A stretch of DNA of 64,000 nucleotides from VRUE01 sp963716245. Its GTDB lineage: Bacteria > Actinomycetota > Thermoleophilia > Solirubrobacterales > 70-9. The notes beneath the pieces were generated by a model. That model was not told the origin of the DNA and did no database searches. It saw only the letters and a list, made by a program, of their open reading frames with translations. The position numbers and the translations under genes were made by a program. The stretch spans positions 868,001 to 932,000 of the forward strand of contig OY970300.1 of NCBI GenBank assembly GCA_963716245.1, written 5' to 3'. Positions 36,743 through 45,134 of this stretch are shown one piece after another (positions within the stretch are counted from its first letter, which is position 1; each line of letters starts with the position of its first letter).

Positions 36743-37862
36743 ATGGCCGAGGCCGCGTCAACCGAATCGGTGCCGGCGCGGCTCGCCGAGATCCGCGAGC
36801 AGTTGAAGCTGCTTGCGGACTACCTTTGACCCGGCTGCGCTGCGCGATGAAGCCGAGCGGCTGGAGGAGGAGATGGGGAAGCCCGGCTTCTGGGACGACC
36901 AGGAGGCTGCGGCCCGGACCTCTGCGGCGCACGCCCGCGCCCAACGCAGGCTGAAGACGTTCGAGGAGCTGCAGGGCGACGTCGCCGACCTCGACGAGCT
37001 GGCCGAGATGGCGGCCGAGGACGAGGAGATGGCCGCGGAGCTGACGGCGCAGCTCGGCTCGGTCGAGCGCCGCCTCGCCGGTCTCGAAGAGGCGCGCCTG
37101 TTCAGCGGCGAGTACGACGCCGGCGACGCCGTCGTCTCCGTCCATGCCGGGGCGGGGGGGACCGACTCCCAGGACTGGGCCGAGATCCTGCTGCGGATGT
37201 ACCTGCGCTGGGCCGAGCGCCGCGGCTTCGAGGTCGAGATGAAGGAGGCCTCGCCGGGGGAGGAGGCCGGGCTGAAGTCGGCCACCTTCATCGCCCGCGG
37301 CGAGAACGCCTACGGGCTGTTCGCCGCCGAGCGCGGCGTCCACCGCCTCGTGCGGATCTCCCCGTTCGACTCATCGGCGCGCCGCCACACGAGCTTCGCC
37401 CAGGTCGACGTCGGCCCGCTCGTCGACGAGGGAGTCGAGGTCGAGATCGACGACACCGACCTGCGCGTCGACACCTACCGGGCCTCGGGCGCCGGCGGGC
37501 AGCATGTCAACAAGACCGACTCGGCGGTGCGGATCACCCACGTGCCGAGCGGCGTCGTCGTCCAGTGCCAGAACGAGCGCTCCCAGACCCAGAACAAGGC
37601 GGTCGCGATGCAGCTGCTGCGCTCGAAGCTGATCGAGCTGGAGGAGCGCAAGCGGGCCGAGACGCTGGCCAAGGAGCGCGGCGAGGTCAAGGAAGTCGCC
37701 TGGGGCTCCCAGATCCGCAGCTACTTCCTGCACCCCGACCAGCGCGTCAAGGACCACCGCACCGGCCACGAGGTGGGCGACGCCCAGCGGGTCCTCGACG
37801 GCGATCTCGACGACTTCATCCGGGACTACCTCAACAAGACCGCCGCCTCGTCGGCGAGCTAG
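36743..37862 (+). CDS. prfB: peptide chain release factor 2 (RF2), programmed +1 frameshift
   Basis: RF2 reads UGA and UAA stop codons. Codons 1-28 (MAEAASTESVPARLAEIREQLKLLADYL) end at an in-frame TGA (36827-36829). A +1 shift at CTT-T continues as DPAALRDEAERLEEEMGKPGFWDD to 37862, giving 372 residues. CTTTGAC is the classic autoregulatory site: scarce RF2 lets the ribosome slip. The GGQ motif is at residues 251-253 in ASGAGGQHVNKTDSAVRITH. An annotation starting at the ATG at 36813 would miss the true N-terminus. Confidence 0.96.
36824..36830 (+). other. RF2 programmed frameshift site CTTTGAC
   Basis: In-frame CTT followed by TGA C, the recoding site conserved in most bacterial prfB genes. 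The internal Shine-Dalgarno that stimulates slipping elsewhere is weak here; AGTTGAAG lies about 15 nt upstream, at the wrong distance. Confidence 0.93.
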
Positions 37863-37871
37863 CTCGGGCTC

Positions 37872-38516
37872 TTGGAAGCGCTGGGCTATGTCGAGCGTCC
37901 CGCGGCCGGGGACCCCGAGGGTTTGCTCGTGCTCCACCACGGTCGCGGGACCGACGAGCGCGACCTGCTCGGCCTGGCCGACATGCTGGACCCACAGCGT
38001 CGGCTGCGGGTCGTCACCCCGCAGGCGCCGCTGCAACTGCCGGGCTCGCCGGGCTACCACTGGTACGTCGTGCAGCGGGTCGGCCATCCGGACCACGACA
38101 CGTTCCACGCCGCCCGCCGCGCCCTCGCCGGGCTGCACGACCGGCTCTGGGAGGAGACCGGGATAGGCCCGGCGCAGACCGTCCTCGGCGGCTTCTCGAT
38201 GGGGACGGTGATGAGCTACGCGATGGGGCTCGGTGCCGACCGCCCCGCCGTCGCCGGCATCCTCGCCTTCAGCGGCTTCGTGCCGACGGTTGACGGCTGG
38301 GAGCCGCAGTTCGAGGACCGCCTCGCGACCCGCGCCTTCGTCGCCCACGGCAGCCGCGACCCGGTCATCGAGGTCGATTTCGGTCACCGCGCTCGGGACC
38401 TGCTCGAGGCGGGTGGGCTGGAGGTCGAGTACCGCGAGTCCGAGCTGGGCCACCAGATCGATCCGGCGCATCTGCATGACGCAGCCCACTGGTTGGCCAG
38501 GACGCTCGCCGAGTAG
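37872..38516 (+). CDS. alpha/beta hydrolase, phospholipase/carboxylesterase family
   Basis: A 214-residue serine hydrolase with TTG start, 9 nt after prfB. GLLVLHHGRGTDERDLLGLADMLDP forms the oxyanion region. The nucleophile is in GGFSMGTVMSYAMGL (GxSxG, about residue 118), the acid is likely Asp in AHGSRDPVIEVDFG, and the base is His in SELGHQIDPAHL. This matches the YpfH/carboxylesterase family with broad ester specificity. No signal peptide is present, so it is cytosolic. Confidence 0.88.
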   Translation: MEALGYVERPAAGDPEGLLVLHHGRGTDERDLLGLADMLDPQRRLRVVTPQAPLQLPGSPGYHWYVVQRVGHPDHDTFHAARRALAGLHDRLWEETGIGPAQTVLGGFSMGTVMSYAMGLGADRPAVAGILAFSGFVPTVDGWEPQFEDRLATRAFVAHGSRDPVIEVDFGHRARDLLEAGGLEVEYRESELGHQIDPAHLHDAAHWLARTLAE

Positions 38517-38531
38517 GTGTGCCCGGTCGGG

Positions 38532-39095
38532 CTATTTCCTACCCGGCAGCACGCCCTCCATCTCCAGCAGCGCCTCCTTCATCGGCAGGCCGCCTCCGTA
38601 GCCGCCGAGCGCCCCGCCGCTGCGCAGGACGCGGTGGCAGGGGACGACGATCGGGAGCGGGTTGCGGCCGCAGGCCGTGCCCGCCGCCCGCACCGCGCGC
38701 CCGTTGCCGGCGCTCGTGGCGATCTCCGTGTAGGTGCGCGTCTTGCCGTAGGGGATCCGCGCGATCGCCTGCTGGGCCTTGCGGCGGAACCCGTCGGTCA
38801 GCCGCCAGTCGAGCGGCAGGTCGAACTTGGTCAGCTTCCCCTCGAAGTAGAGGTCCAGCTCGCGGCGGGCGTCGTCCAGTCGCGCGGGCGCCTCGAGCAC
38901 GCGCGGCGAGACCCGGGCAGCCAGATCCTCCAGCAGCAGCTCGCTGTCCTGGTTGGGCAGGCCGATCCTGACCACCCCGCGCGGCGTCGCGGCGACGAGC
39001 AGCCGCCCGAAGGGCGAGTCGGCCGTCGCGTATGCGACGTCCACCAGCCCCGAGGCCGCCGCCCGGTCGGCGAAGCGCTCCAGCTCGACCTTCAT
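38532..39095 (-). CDS. ogt: methylated-DNA-[protein]-cysteine S-methyltransferase
   Basis: A 187-residue suicide repair protein that removes alkyl groups from O6-alkylguanine onto its own cysteine. The acceptor is in NPLPIVVPCHRVLRSGGALGGYGGG (PCHR motif, Cys near residue 148). The helix-turn-helix lies in FRRKAQQAIARIPYGKTRTYTEIATSAGNGRAVRAAGTACGRNP. The ATG (39095) overlaps the stop of the ECF sigma gene by 4 nt (ATGA), so the two are translationally coupled. Confidence 0.93.
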   Translation of the reverse strand: MKVELERFADRAAASGLVDVAYATADSPFGRLLVAATPRGVVRIGLPNQDSELLLEDLAARVSPRVLEAPARLDDARRELDLYFEGKLTKFDLPLDWRLTDGFRRKAQQAIARIPYGKTRTYTEIATSAGNGRAVRAAGTACGRNPLPIVVPCHRVLRSGGALGGYGGGLPMKEALLEMEGVLPGRK

Positions 39096-39589
39096 GCCAG
39101 CTCCTTCCGCAGTCGTTTCATGCCCTCGTGCAGGCTGCGCCGCGCCGCCTCGGGCGAGCAGCCCAGCGCGGCGGCGATCTCGGCGTGGGGCAGGTCGCAG
39201 GCGTAGCGCAGCGCCACGGCGGCGCGTTGCTTGGGAGGCAGACCGCCCACGGCCGCCCACACCCCTCCGTCGAGCGCGATCCCGTCGTCGGGCTCGGTCG
39301 CGGAGCGCGCCTGGGCCTCCGGGTCGGCCACCGGCCGTGGCCGCCGCCCGTTGGCGCGGTGGTGGTCGATCGCCTTGCGGTGCGCGATCGTCAGCAGCCA
39401 GCCGCGCAGGTTGCCGGTGTCGCTCAGCTTCGGGTAGGCCCGCAGCGCGGCCAGGAAGGTCTCCTGGAAGCAATCCTCGGCATCGGTGCGCCCGACCGCA
39501 CCGCGCAGCACCGCCATCACGTCGGCGGCGTGCTCGTCGAGCAGGGTCTGGAAGGGGGGCGGGGCGGTGGAGGGAACGGTCGCAGGCAC
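39092..39589 (-). CDS. ECF-type RNA polymerase sigma factor
   Basis: A 165-residue sigma-70 family protein with regions 2 and 4 only. Region 2 is FQTLLDEHAADVMAVLRGAVGRTDAEDCFQETFLAALRAYPKL with the -10-binding NLRGWLLTIAHRKAIDHHRA. Region 4 is GGLPPKQRAAVALRYACDLPHAEIAAALGCSPEAARRSLHEGMKRLR. The GTG start has TAATCC 6 nt upstream. Coupling with ogt suggests a response to alkylation or DNA damage; no anti-sigma factor is adjacent. Confidence 0.9.
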   Translation of the reverse strand: MPATVPSTAPPPFQTLLDEHAADVMAVLRGAVGRTDAEDCFQETFLAALRAYPKLSDTGNLRGWLLTIAHRKAIDHHRANGRRPRPVADPEAQARSATEPDDGIALDGGVWAAVGGLPPKQRAAVALRYACDLPHAEIAAALGCSPEAARRSLHEGMKRLRKELA

Positions 39590-39595
39590 GGTCTT

Positions 39596-39601
39596 GGATT
39601 A
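39596..39601 (-). promoter_or_regulatory. -10-like hexamer before the ECF sigma gene
   Basis: TAATCC on the minus strand lies 6 nt before the GTG start, the leaderless spacing seen elsewhere in the window. Confidence 0.4.
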
Positions 39602-39666
39602 AACGCCGTCACGACCGAGAACGTGAGACTCGAGCAGCGGCCGTCGCATTCCACGTCCCGGCACGA

Positions 39667-39705
39667 GGCTCACGTTTGACGTCCCCTGGATGGTCAAGGT
39701 GAGCC
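39667..39705. repeat. palindromic element J (sigma-nadC intergenic)
   Basis: GGCTCACGTTTGAC and GTCAAGGTGAGCC form a near-perfect stem with a 12-nt loop in the divergent promoter region between the sigma gene and nadC. Its first 19 nt equal the reverse complement of part of element D in the ATP synthase operon. Confidence 0.7.
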
Positions 39706-39715
39706 GGGTTCGGAC

Positions 39716-39721
39716 TAGGCT
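39716..39721 (+). promoter_or_regulatory. -10-like hexamer before nadC
   Basis: TAGGCT ends 6 nt before the nadC ATG. Confidence 0.45.
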
Positions 39722-39727
39722 GCGGCG

Positions 39728-40585
39728 ATGGCCGTCGGCGGAAGCGAGCAACTGCGTGAGGTCGTGGCGCGTGCGCTTGCCGAGGACGTGGGCGAGGGCG
39801 ACGTGACCTCGGCGGCCACGGTGCCCGAGGTGGCCCGTGCCCGAGCTCGGATCGTGCAGAAAGCAGCTGGGGTCGCCTTCGGCCTCGACCTCGTCGCCGA
39901 GGCGATGCGCCAGTGCGGCGCGGAGCTCGACAAGCTGATGGTCGAGGGGCAGTGGCGGGAGGAGGTGCCGGCCGAGGTCGCGCTCGCAACCGGCCCCGCC
40001 CGGGCGCTGCTCGCGGCGGAGCGGACCGCGCTCAACTTCCTCGGCCATCTCTCCGGGATCGCGACGCTCACCGCGCGCTTCGTCGAGGCCGTCTCCGGCA
40101 CTCGCGCCCGCATCCTTGACACGCGCAAGACCACTCCCGGCCTGCGCGAGCTGGAGAAGGCGGCGGTCGCGGCCGGCGGGGGGCTCAACCACCGGATGGG
40201 CCTCTACGACGCGATCCTGATCAAGGAGAACCACATCGCCCTGGCCGGCAGCCTGGCGAAGGCGGTCCACGGCGCCCGTGCCGCGTACCCGGAGCTGGGC
40301 GTCGAGGTCGAGTGCCGCAATCTCGACGAGGTCGCCTACGCGCTCGGCACCGGCGCCGACCGGCTGCTGCTCGACAACATGGATCCGGGCACCCTGCGGC
40401 GCGCGGTGGAGCTGCGCGACCGCGAATCGAACCGGCCCGGGGAGCCGGCGCTCGAGGCGTCTGGCGGCGTCGACCTGGAGACCGTCCGCGAGGTCGCCGA
40501 GACCGGGGTCGACTACATCTCGATCGGCGCGATCACCCACTCGGCGCCGACGCTCGACTTCAGCATGCTCGTCGAGCCGGCCTGA
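39728..40585 (+). CDS. nadC: nicotinate-nucleotide pyrophosphorylase (carboxylating)
   Basis: A 285-residue quinolinate phosphoribosyltransferase that makes nicotinate mononucleotide in de novo NAD synthesis. ALAEDVGEGDVTSAATVP near residue 17, AERTALNFLGHLSGIATLT, ILDTRKTTPGLRELEKAAVAAGGGLNHRMGLYDAILIKENHI, VEVECRNLDEV, LLLDNM and EASGGVDLETVREVAETGVDYISIGAITHS are family signatures. A 10-residue insert (RDRESNRPGE) lies before EASGG. nadA is 1.4 kb downstream on the same strand; no nadB is seen in the window. Confidence 0.96.
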   Translation: MAVGGSEQLREVVARALAEDVGEGDVTSAATVPEVARARARIVQKAAGVAFGLDLVAEAMRQCGAELDKLMVEGQWREEVPAEVALATGPARALLAAERTALNFLGHLSGIATLTARFVEAVSGTRARILDTRKTTPGLRELEKAAVAAGGGLNHRMGLYDAILIKENHIALAGSLAKAVHGARAAYPELGVEVECRNLDEVAYALGTGADRLLLDNMDPGTLRRAVELRDRESNRPGEPALEASGGVDLETVREVAETGVDYISIGAITHSAPTLDFSMLVEPA

Positions 40586-40598
40586 CGCCCGCCCGAGA

Positions 40599-40639
40599 GT
40601 TGGCGCGTTTCTCGGAATATGTCCGAGAAACGCGCCAAC
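40599..40639. repeat. palindromic element I (nadC-cupredoxin)
   Basis: Arms of 18 bp (GTTGGCGCGTTTCTCGGA and its complement) around an ATATG loop. It differs from element N at 54788 only by an AAA/TTT exchange that is compensated on the other arm, plus end differences. Confidence 0.9.
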
Positions 40640-40654
40640 GCCGATTGGCAGGGG

Positions 40655-41005
40655 CTAATCGACGGTCAGCCTGAGCCGCATTTCGGTCGGGTGGATCCGG
40701 CAGAGGAAGCGGTAGGTCCCCTCCCGAGCGAGCCGCCTGGCGAGGTTGACGCCACGTTTGGCGGTGGGCGGAGAGGCGATCGGCCCACCGGGCCCCTTGG
40801 ACTTGACGATGTGATGGCGTGCGCTGCCGACCCATTCGAAGCGGACCTTCGTGCCCGTGCTGACGGTCTTCACCCCGGGCCTGAGGAAGTTGTCGCCGAC
40901 CTTGATCGTCGCTTCCGGCGCCGCACCGGCCGGCGCGGTGTGAACCGCCCCGAGCAGGGCCGCCGCGAAGGCGACCGCGAGCGCCGCGCTGGCGATGGCC
41001 CGCAT
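40655..41005 (-). CDS. secreted cupredoxin-like (blue copper) protein
   Basis: A 116-residue protein with signal peptide (AIASAALAVAFAAALLGAVHTAPAGA). The mature part is a plastocyanin/amicyanin-like fold with copper ligands His in GSARHHIVKS and Cys, His and Met in LCRIHPTEMRLRL. It could carry electrons or store copper outside the membrane. It starts 4 nt after the stop of the Fpg-like gene on the same strand. Confidence 0.82.
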   Translation of the reverse strand: MRAIASAALAVAFAAALLGAVHTAPAGAAPEATIKVGDNFLRPGVKTVSTGTKVRFEWVGSARHHIVKSKGPGGPIASPPTAKRGVNLARRLAREGTYRFLCRIHPTEMRLRLTVD

Positions 41006-41009
41006 GCGG

Positions 41010-41855
41010 CTACTTAAGCAGACGCGAGAGCCGGCGATCCTTGAGCACCCGGCCGCCGGTCTGCTCCTGGGGGCAGTAGTTGGTCTGGTGCTCGGCGAAG
41101 AAGACCGCCTCGATCTTCGTGCCGCAGCGCGGGCACGGCTCGCCCTCTCGTTTGTGGATGTGCAGCGGCATCGGCAGCTTCTCGGGCAGCTCGGGGCCGA
41201 CCGTCCGCTCGTAGTGCTCGATCGCGTCGCCGAGGACGCCGAGGCCGGCGTGCAGCCGCTCGACCTCCTCCTCGTTCAGCTCCGAGCCCTTCTTGAACGG
41301 CGAGAGCCGCGCCTCCCAGAGGATCTCGTCTACCCAGGAGCGGCCGATCCCCGCGATGTCGCGCTGATGGCGCAGCAGCGGGTGCAGGTGGCGCGGCTGG
41401 TCGAGCAGCGCCGCGAGCTCGTCCAGCGGCGGGGGCGGCCACGCCTCGGGGCCCAGCGTCGCCGCCATCTCGTCCTCGCCGACCTCGCCGGTCGGGAGCA
41501 GCTTCGCCCAGGCGCGCTGCTTGGTCCCGTACTCGCGCAGGCGCAGCTCGCGCCCGTCGGCCAACCTGACCAGCACCCGCGAGGCGCGGTCTTTCGGCGA
41601 TGCGCGCTTCTCGTAGATCCGCAGGCGCCCCGCCGACATCAGGTGGATCAGCAACGCCAGATCGCCGAACTCGACCGCCGGCATCTTGCCGACCCGGCGC
41701 AGCCCCGAGACCTCGCGGCCGACCAGCGAGTCGAGCGGCGGCTCGAAGGTCTTCATCACGTTCATCCCCGGCGCGACGACGGACTCCACCTCAGCTCCGC
41801 GCAGCGCCGCGTCCAGCCGTCGCACCGTGATCTCGACCTCCGGAAGCTCCGGCAT
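41010..41855 (-). CDS. Fpg/Nei family DNA glycosylase with degenerate zinc finger
   Basis: The protein must start at the ATG at 41855 so that Pro2, the catalytic amine of the family, is exposed (MPELPEVE). A GTG six nt upstream would bury it, and a -10-like TAGCCT lies 6 nt before the ATG. Glu3 and Lys57 (RVGKMPAVEF) are conserved. GIGRSWVDEIL replaces the usual GIGNIY, and the zinc finger CPRCG...YCPQEQ lacks the fourth cysteine and the conserved arginine. It probably removes damaged bases in repair, but specificity may be altered. It is 281 residues long. Confidence 0.85.
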   Translation of the reverse strand: MPELPEVEITVRRLDAALRGAEVESVVAPGMNVMKTFEPPLDSLVGREVSGLRRVGKMPAVEFGDLALLIHLMSAGRLRIYEKRASPKDRASRVLVRLADGRELRLREYGTKQRAWAKLLPTGEVGEDEMAATLGPEAWPPPPLDELAALLDQPRHLHPLLRHQRDIAGIGRSWVDEILWEARLSPFKKGSELNEEEVERLHAGLGVLGDAIEHYERTVGPELPEKLPMPLHIHKREGEPCPRCGTKIEAVFFAEHQTNYCPQEQTGGRVLKDRRLSRLLK

Positions 41856-41861
41856 GCCCAC

Positions 41862-41867
41862 AGGCTA
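41862..41867 (-). promoter_or_regulatory. -10-like hexamer before the Fpg-like gene
   Basis: TAGCCT on the minus strand ends 6 nt before the ATG at 41855 and supports that start rather than the upstream GTG. Confidence 0.45.
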
Positions 41868-41963
41868 GACTTCGAGGCAGTTCATTCGACTGGACTCAGG
41901 CGCGACGCCATGCCAGCGAACATACGACCAACGGAGCCCCTCGGGGTCTCCTGAGGTACGCCG

Positions 41964-42977
41964 ATGAGAGAGCTGCCGACGATCAACGAGCCGGTTCCGA
42001 TGCTCAGCCTCGCCCCCGAGGAGGTCGAGGAGATCTCGCGTGAGATCCGCGAGCTGGCCGCCGAGCGCAACGCAGTGATCCTCGCCCACAACTACCAGGT
42101 GCCCGAGATCCAGGCGGTCGCCGACTACACCGGCGACTCGCTCGGCCTCTCGCGGGTGGCCGCCGAATCCGACGCCTCGACGATCGCCTTCTGCGGCGTC
42201 CACTTCATGGCCGAGACGGCCGCGATCCTCTCGCCGGACAAGACCGTGCTGATCCCCGACCCCGACGCCGGCTGCTCGCTCGCCGACTCGATCACCGCCG
42301 GCGAATTGCGCAACTGGAAGGCGCGGCACAGCCCCGACGCCGTGGTCGTGATGTACGTCAACACCTCGGCCGAGGTCAAGGCGGAGACCGACTACTGCTG
42401 CACCTCCTCCAACGCGGTCAAGGTCGTCGAGCACATCCTCCGTGAGCACGGCCCCGACACGGAGATCCTCTTCGGCCCCGACATGTGGCTCGGCTCCTAC
42501 GTCGAGCGCGAGACGGGCCGCTCAATGCACGTCTGGCCCGGCGAGTGCCACGTTCACGCCGGCATCCGGCCCGACGACATCGCCGCCCAGCGCGCCGCCC
42601 ACCCGGACGCCGAGTTCCTCGTCCACCCCGAGTGCGGCTGCGTCACCCAGGTGATGGAGTTCGTCGCCGCCGGCGAAGTGGAGGAGGAGGGCGTGCACAT
42701 GCTCTCGACCGGGCAGATGCTCGACTACGTCCAGCGCAAGCCCGACGGCGAGTTCATCGTCGCGACGGAGAACGGAATGCTGCACCCGCTCCAGCAGGCG
42801 GCCCCCGCCTCGACCCTGATCGAGGCCAACCGGATGGCCTACTGCAAGTACATGAAGATGATCACGCTGCCGAAGCTGCGCGACGGCCTGCGTGAGATGA
42901 GGTTCGAGGTCAGCGTTCCCGCCGAGATCGCGGAGCGGGCGCGGATCCCGATCGAGCGAATGGTCGCGATCGGCTAG
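41964..42977 (+). CDS. nadA: quinolinate synthase NadA
   Basis: A 337-residue [4Fe-4S] enzyme condensing iminoaspartate with dihydroxyacetone phosphate to quinolinate. AVILAHNYQVPEIQAVADYTGDSLGLSRVAAE near residue 36, cluster cysteines in IAFCGVHFMAET, TDYCCTSSNA and HPECGCVTQV, and the closing GEFIVATENGMLHPLQQAAP are typical. Together with nadC it supplies NAD precursors. A 166-bp palindromic element begins at its stop codon. Confidence 0.96.
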   Translation: MRELPTINEPVPMLSLAPEEVEEISREIRELAAERNAVILAHNYQVPEIQAVADYTGDSLGLSRVAAESDASTIAFCGVHFMAETAAILSPDKTVLIPDPDAGCSLADSITAGELRNWKARHSPDAVVVMYVNTSAEVKAETDYCCTSSNAVKVVEHILREHGPDTEILFGPDMWLGSYVERETGRSMHVWPGECHVHAGIRPDDIAAQRAAHPDAEFLVHPECGCVTQVMEFVAAGEVEEEGVHMLSTGQMLDYVQRKPDGEFIVATENGMLHPLQQAAPASTLIEANRMAYCKYMKMITLPKLRDGLREMRFEVSVPAEIAERARIPIERMVAIG

Positions 42978-43140
42978 GAGGGACTGGCGAAACCCGGGTG
43001 GGTGGCTGGCGAGCGCCGGACCAAGCGGGGCGAGGACGCAGGAAGGCCGAATAGCAGCGCTATTTGGCCGACCGAGGACGCAGCACCGCGCCGTGTCCGC
43101 CGCCGCCAGGTGCGTGCGGGGGTTTCGCCAGTCCCTCCTA
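42975..43140. repeat. 166-bp palindromic element K (nadA-tkt)
   Basis: Perfect 21-bp terminal inverted repeats (left begins TAGGAGGGACTGGCGAAACC and includes the nadA stop) enclose a central hairpin GGCCGAATAGC-AGC-GCTATTTGGCC flanked by two copies of CGAGGACGCAG. The flanking motifs recur in element O at 59891. No ORF of note is present. Confidence 0.85.
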
Positions 43141-43180
43141 AGCGCCGGAGATCGGCCGGCGGCAGATAAAGTCCGGGGAG

Positions 43181-45037
43181 ATGGAGCAGGCGACCTCGGA
43201 GAGAGAGCTCGACGTCGAGCAGCTGCGCGAGCTGGGCCAGCAGCTGCGCGTCGACTCGGTGCGGGCCGCCGCCGCGGCCAACTCGGGCCACCCGACCTCC
43301 TCGATGTCGGCCGCCGACCTGATGGCGGTGCTCTACGCGCGCTACCTGCGCTACGACTTCGACTCCCCCGACAGCCCGGCGAACGACCACGTCGTCTTCT
43401 CCAAGGGCCACGCCTCGCCGCTGCTCTACGCGCTCTACAAGGCGGTCGGCGCGATCGACGACGAGGAGCTGCTCAGCTTCCGCAAGTTCGGCTCGCGCAT
43501 GGAAGGCCACCCGACGCCGCTGCTGCCATGGGTGGACGTGGCGACCGGGTCGCTCGGCCAGGGCCTCCCGATCGCGGTCGGCATCGCGCTCGCGGGCCAG
43601 AAGCTCGAGCGGGCCGACTTCCGGGTCTGGACGCTCTGCGGCGACTCGGAGCTGGCCGAGGGCTCGATGTGGGAGGCCTTCGAGCACGCCGGCTACATCG
43701 GCCTGAAGAACCTGATCGCGGTCGTCGACGTCAACCGGCTCGGCCAGCGCGGGCCGACCATGCACGAATGGGACACCTCCTCGCTGGCGGCGAGGGCGGG
43801 CGCCTGCGGCTGGGACGTGCAGGAGATCGACGGCCACGACGTCGAGGCGATCGACGCGGCCTACGCGCGCGCCCTGGACTCTGCCCGGCCGGCGGCGATC
43901 TTCGCCCGGACCAAGAAGGGCCGCGGCGTCGCCGCGGTCGAGGACCAGGAAAACGCCCACGGCAAGCCGCTCGCCGATCCCACCGAGGCGATCGAGGAGC
44001 TCGGCGGCGAACGCTCGCTGCGGATCGACGTCCAGTCCCCGACCGACGCACCGTCCGTGGAGATCGCCAAGGCCGAGGTCGAGCGGCCGGCCTACGACCT
44101 CGGCGAGAAGGTCGCGACCCGTGCCGCCTACGGCGACGCCCTCGCCTGGCTCGGCTCGATAGACGAGCGCGTCGTCGTGCTCGACGGCGAGGTCGGCAAC
44201 TCGACCTACGCGGAACGCTTCGCGGCCAAGCACCCCGACCGCTTCTTCGAGATGTACATCGCCGAGCAGCAGATGATCGCCTCCGCCGTCGGGCTCCAGG
44301 TGCGCAACTGGAGGCCCTTCGCCTCGTCCTTCGGGGCCTTCCTCAGCCGCGCCTACGACTTCATCCGCATGGCGGCGATCTCCGACGCAGACCTGAAGCT
44401 GTGCGGCTCGCACGTCGGCGTCTCGATCGGCGAGGACGGTCCCTCGCAGATGGCGCTCGAGGACATCGCCTCGCTGCGCGCCGTGCACGGCAGCGTCGTG
44501 CTCTACCCCTCCGACCCCAATCAGGCGGTGCAGCTGCTCGACGCGATGCGCGAGCACCGCGGGATCAGCTACCTGCGCACGACGCGCGGTGCCAGCCCGG
44601 CGATCTACGAGGCGGGGGAGAGCTTCGAGATCGGCGGCAGCCGGACCGTGCGCAGCAGCGACGAGGACGCCGTCACCCTCGTTGGTGCCGGCATCACGCT
44701 GCACGAATCGCTCGCCGCCGCCGACGAGCTGGCCGGCAAGGGGATCGCGACGCGGGTGGTCGACCTCTACTCGGTCAAGCCGGTCGACGCGGAGGTGCTG
44801 CTGAAGGCCGCCGCGGAGACGAGGGCGATCGTGACGGTCGAGGACCACTGGCCCGAGGGGGGGATCGGCGAGACCGTCGCCGGCGTCCTCGCCGGGTCGG
44901 ACACCGCCACGCCGCTCACCCGCCTCGCCGTCTCCGGCAAGCCCGGCAGCGGCCCGCCCGCCGAGCTCCTGGCGGCGGCCGGAATCGACGCGGCGAGCAT
45001 AGTCGCCGCCGCCGAGCGGGCCCTGTCCCGCGCCTAG
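43181..45037 (+). CDS. tkt: transketolase
   Basis: A 618-residue thiamine-diphosphate enzyme that moves two-carbon units between pentose-phosphate sugars. The N-terminal domain has SVRAAAAANSGHPTSSMSAADLMAVLY and the ThDP-binding GSLGQGLPIAVGIALAGQKLERADFRVWTLCGDSELAEGSMWEA. The middle domain has NSTYAERFAAKHPDRFFEMYIAEQQMIASAVGLQ, and a C-terminal TK domain follows. The short length, with both halves in one chain, fits transketolases of archaea and some actinobacteria. A TAAAGT hexamer lies 8 nt before the ATG. Confidence 0.93.
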   Translation: MEQATSERELDVEQLRELGQQLRVDSVRAAAAANSGHPTSSMSAADLMAVLYARYLRYDFDSPDSPANDHVVFSKGHASPLLYALYKAVGAIDDEELLSFRKFGSRMEGHPTPLLPWVDVATGSLGQGLPIAVGIALAGQKLERADFRVWTLCGDSELAEGSMWEAFEHAGYIGLKNLIAVVDVNRLGQRGPTMHEWDTSSLAARAGACGWDVQEIDGHDVEAIDAAYARALDSARPAAIFARTKKGRGVAAVEDQENAHGKPLADPTEAIEELGGERSLRIDVQSPTDAPSVEIAKAEVERPAYDLGEKVATRAAYGDALAWLGSIDERVVVLDGEVGNSTYAERFAAKHPDRFFEMYIAEQQMIASAVGLQVRNWRPFASSFGAFLSRAYDFIRMAAISDADLKLCGSHVGVSIGEDGPSQMALEDIASLRAVHGSVVLYPSDPNQAVQLLDAMREHRGISYLRTTRGASPAIYEAGESFEIGGSRTVRSSDEDAVTLVGAGITLHESLAAADELAGKGIATRVVDLYSVKPVDAEVLLKAAAETRAIVTVEDHWPEGGIGETVAGVLAGSDTATPLTRLAVSGKPGSGPPAELLAAAGIDAASIVAAAERALSRA

Positions 45038-45134
45038 CGGGAACCGCCTCGTCCTCATTTGGGAATCGGCGAGGTCGTGCCGTGTGTTAGGGTCGCGCGC
45101 CATTAGTCGGATCTAGCTGAGTGGGGGAGAAATC

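Noticed and set aside
36813..37862. RF2 starting at the ATG at 36813
   Set aside because: The RF2 N-terminus and the conserved CTTTGAC recoding site lie upstream.
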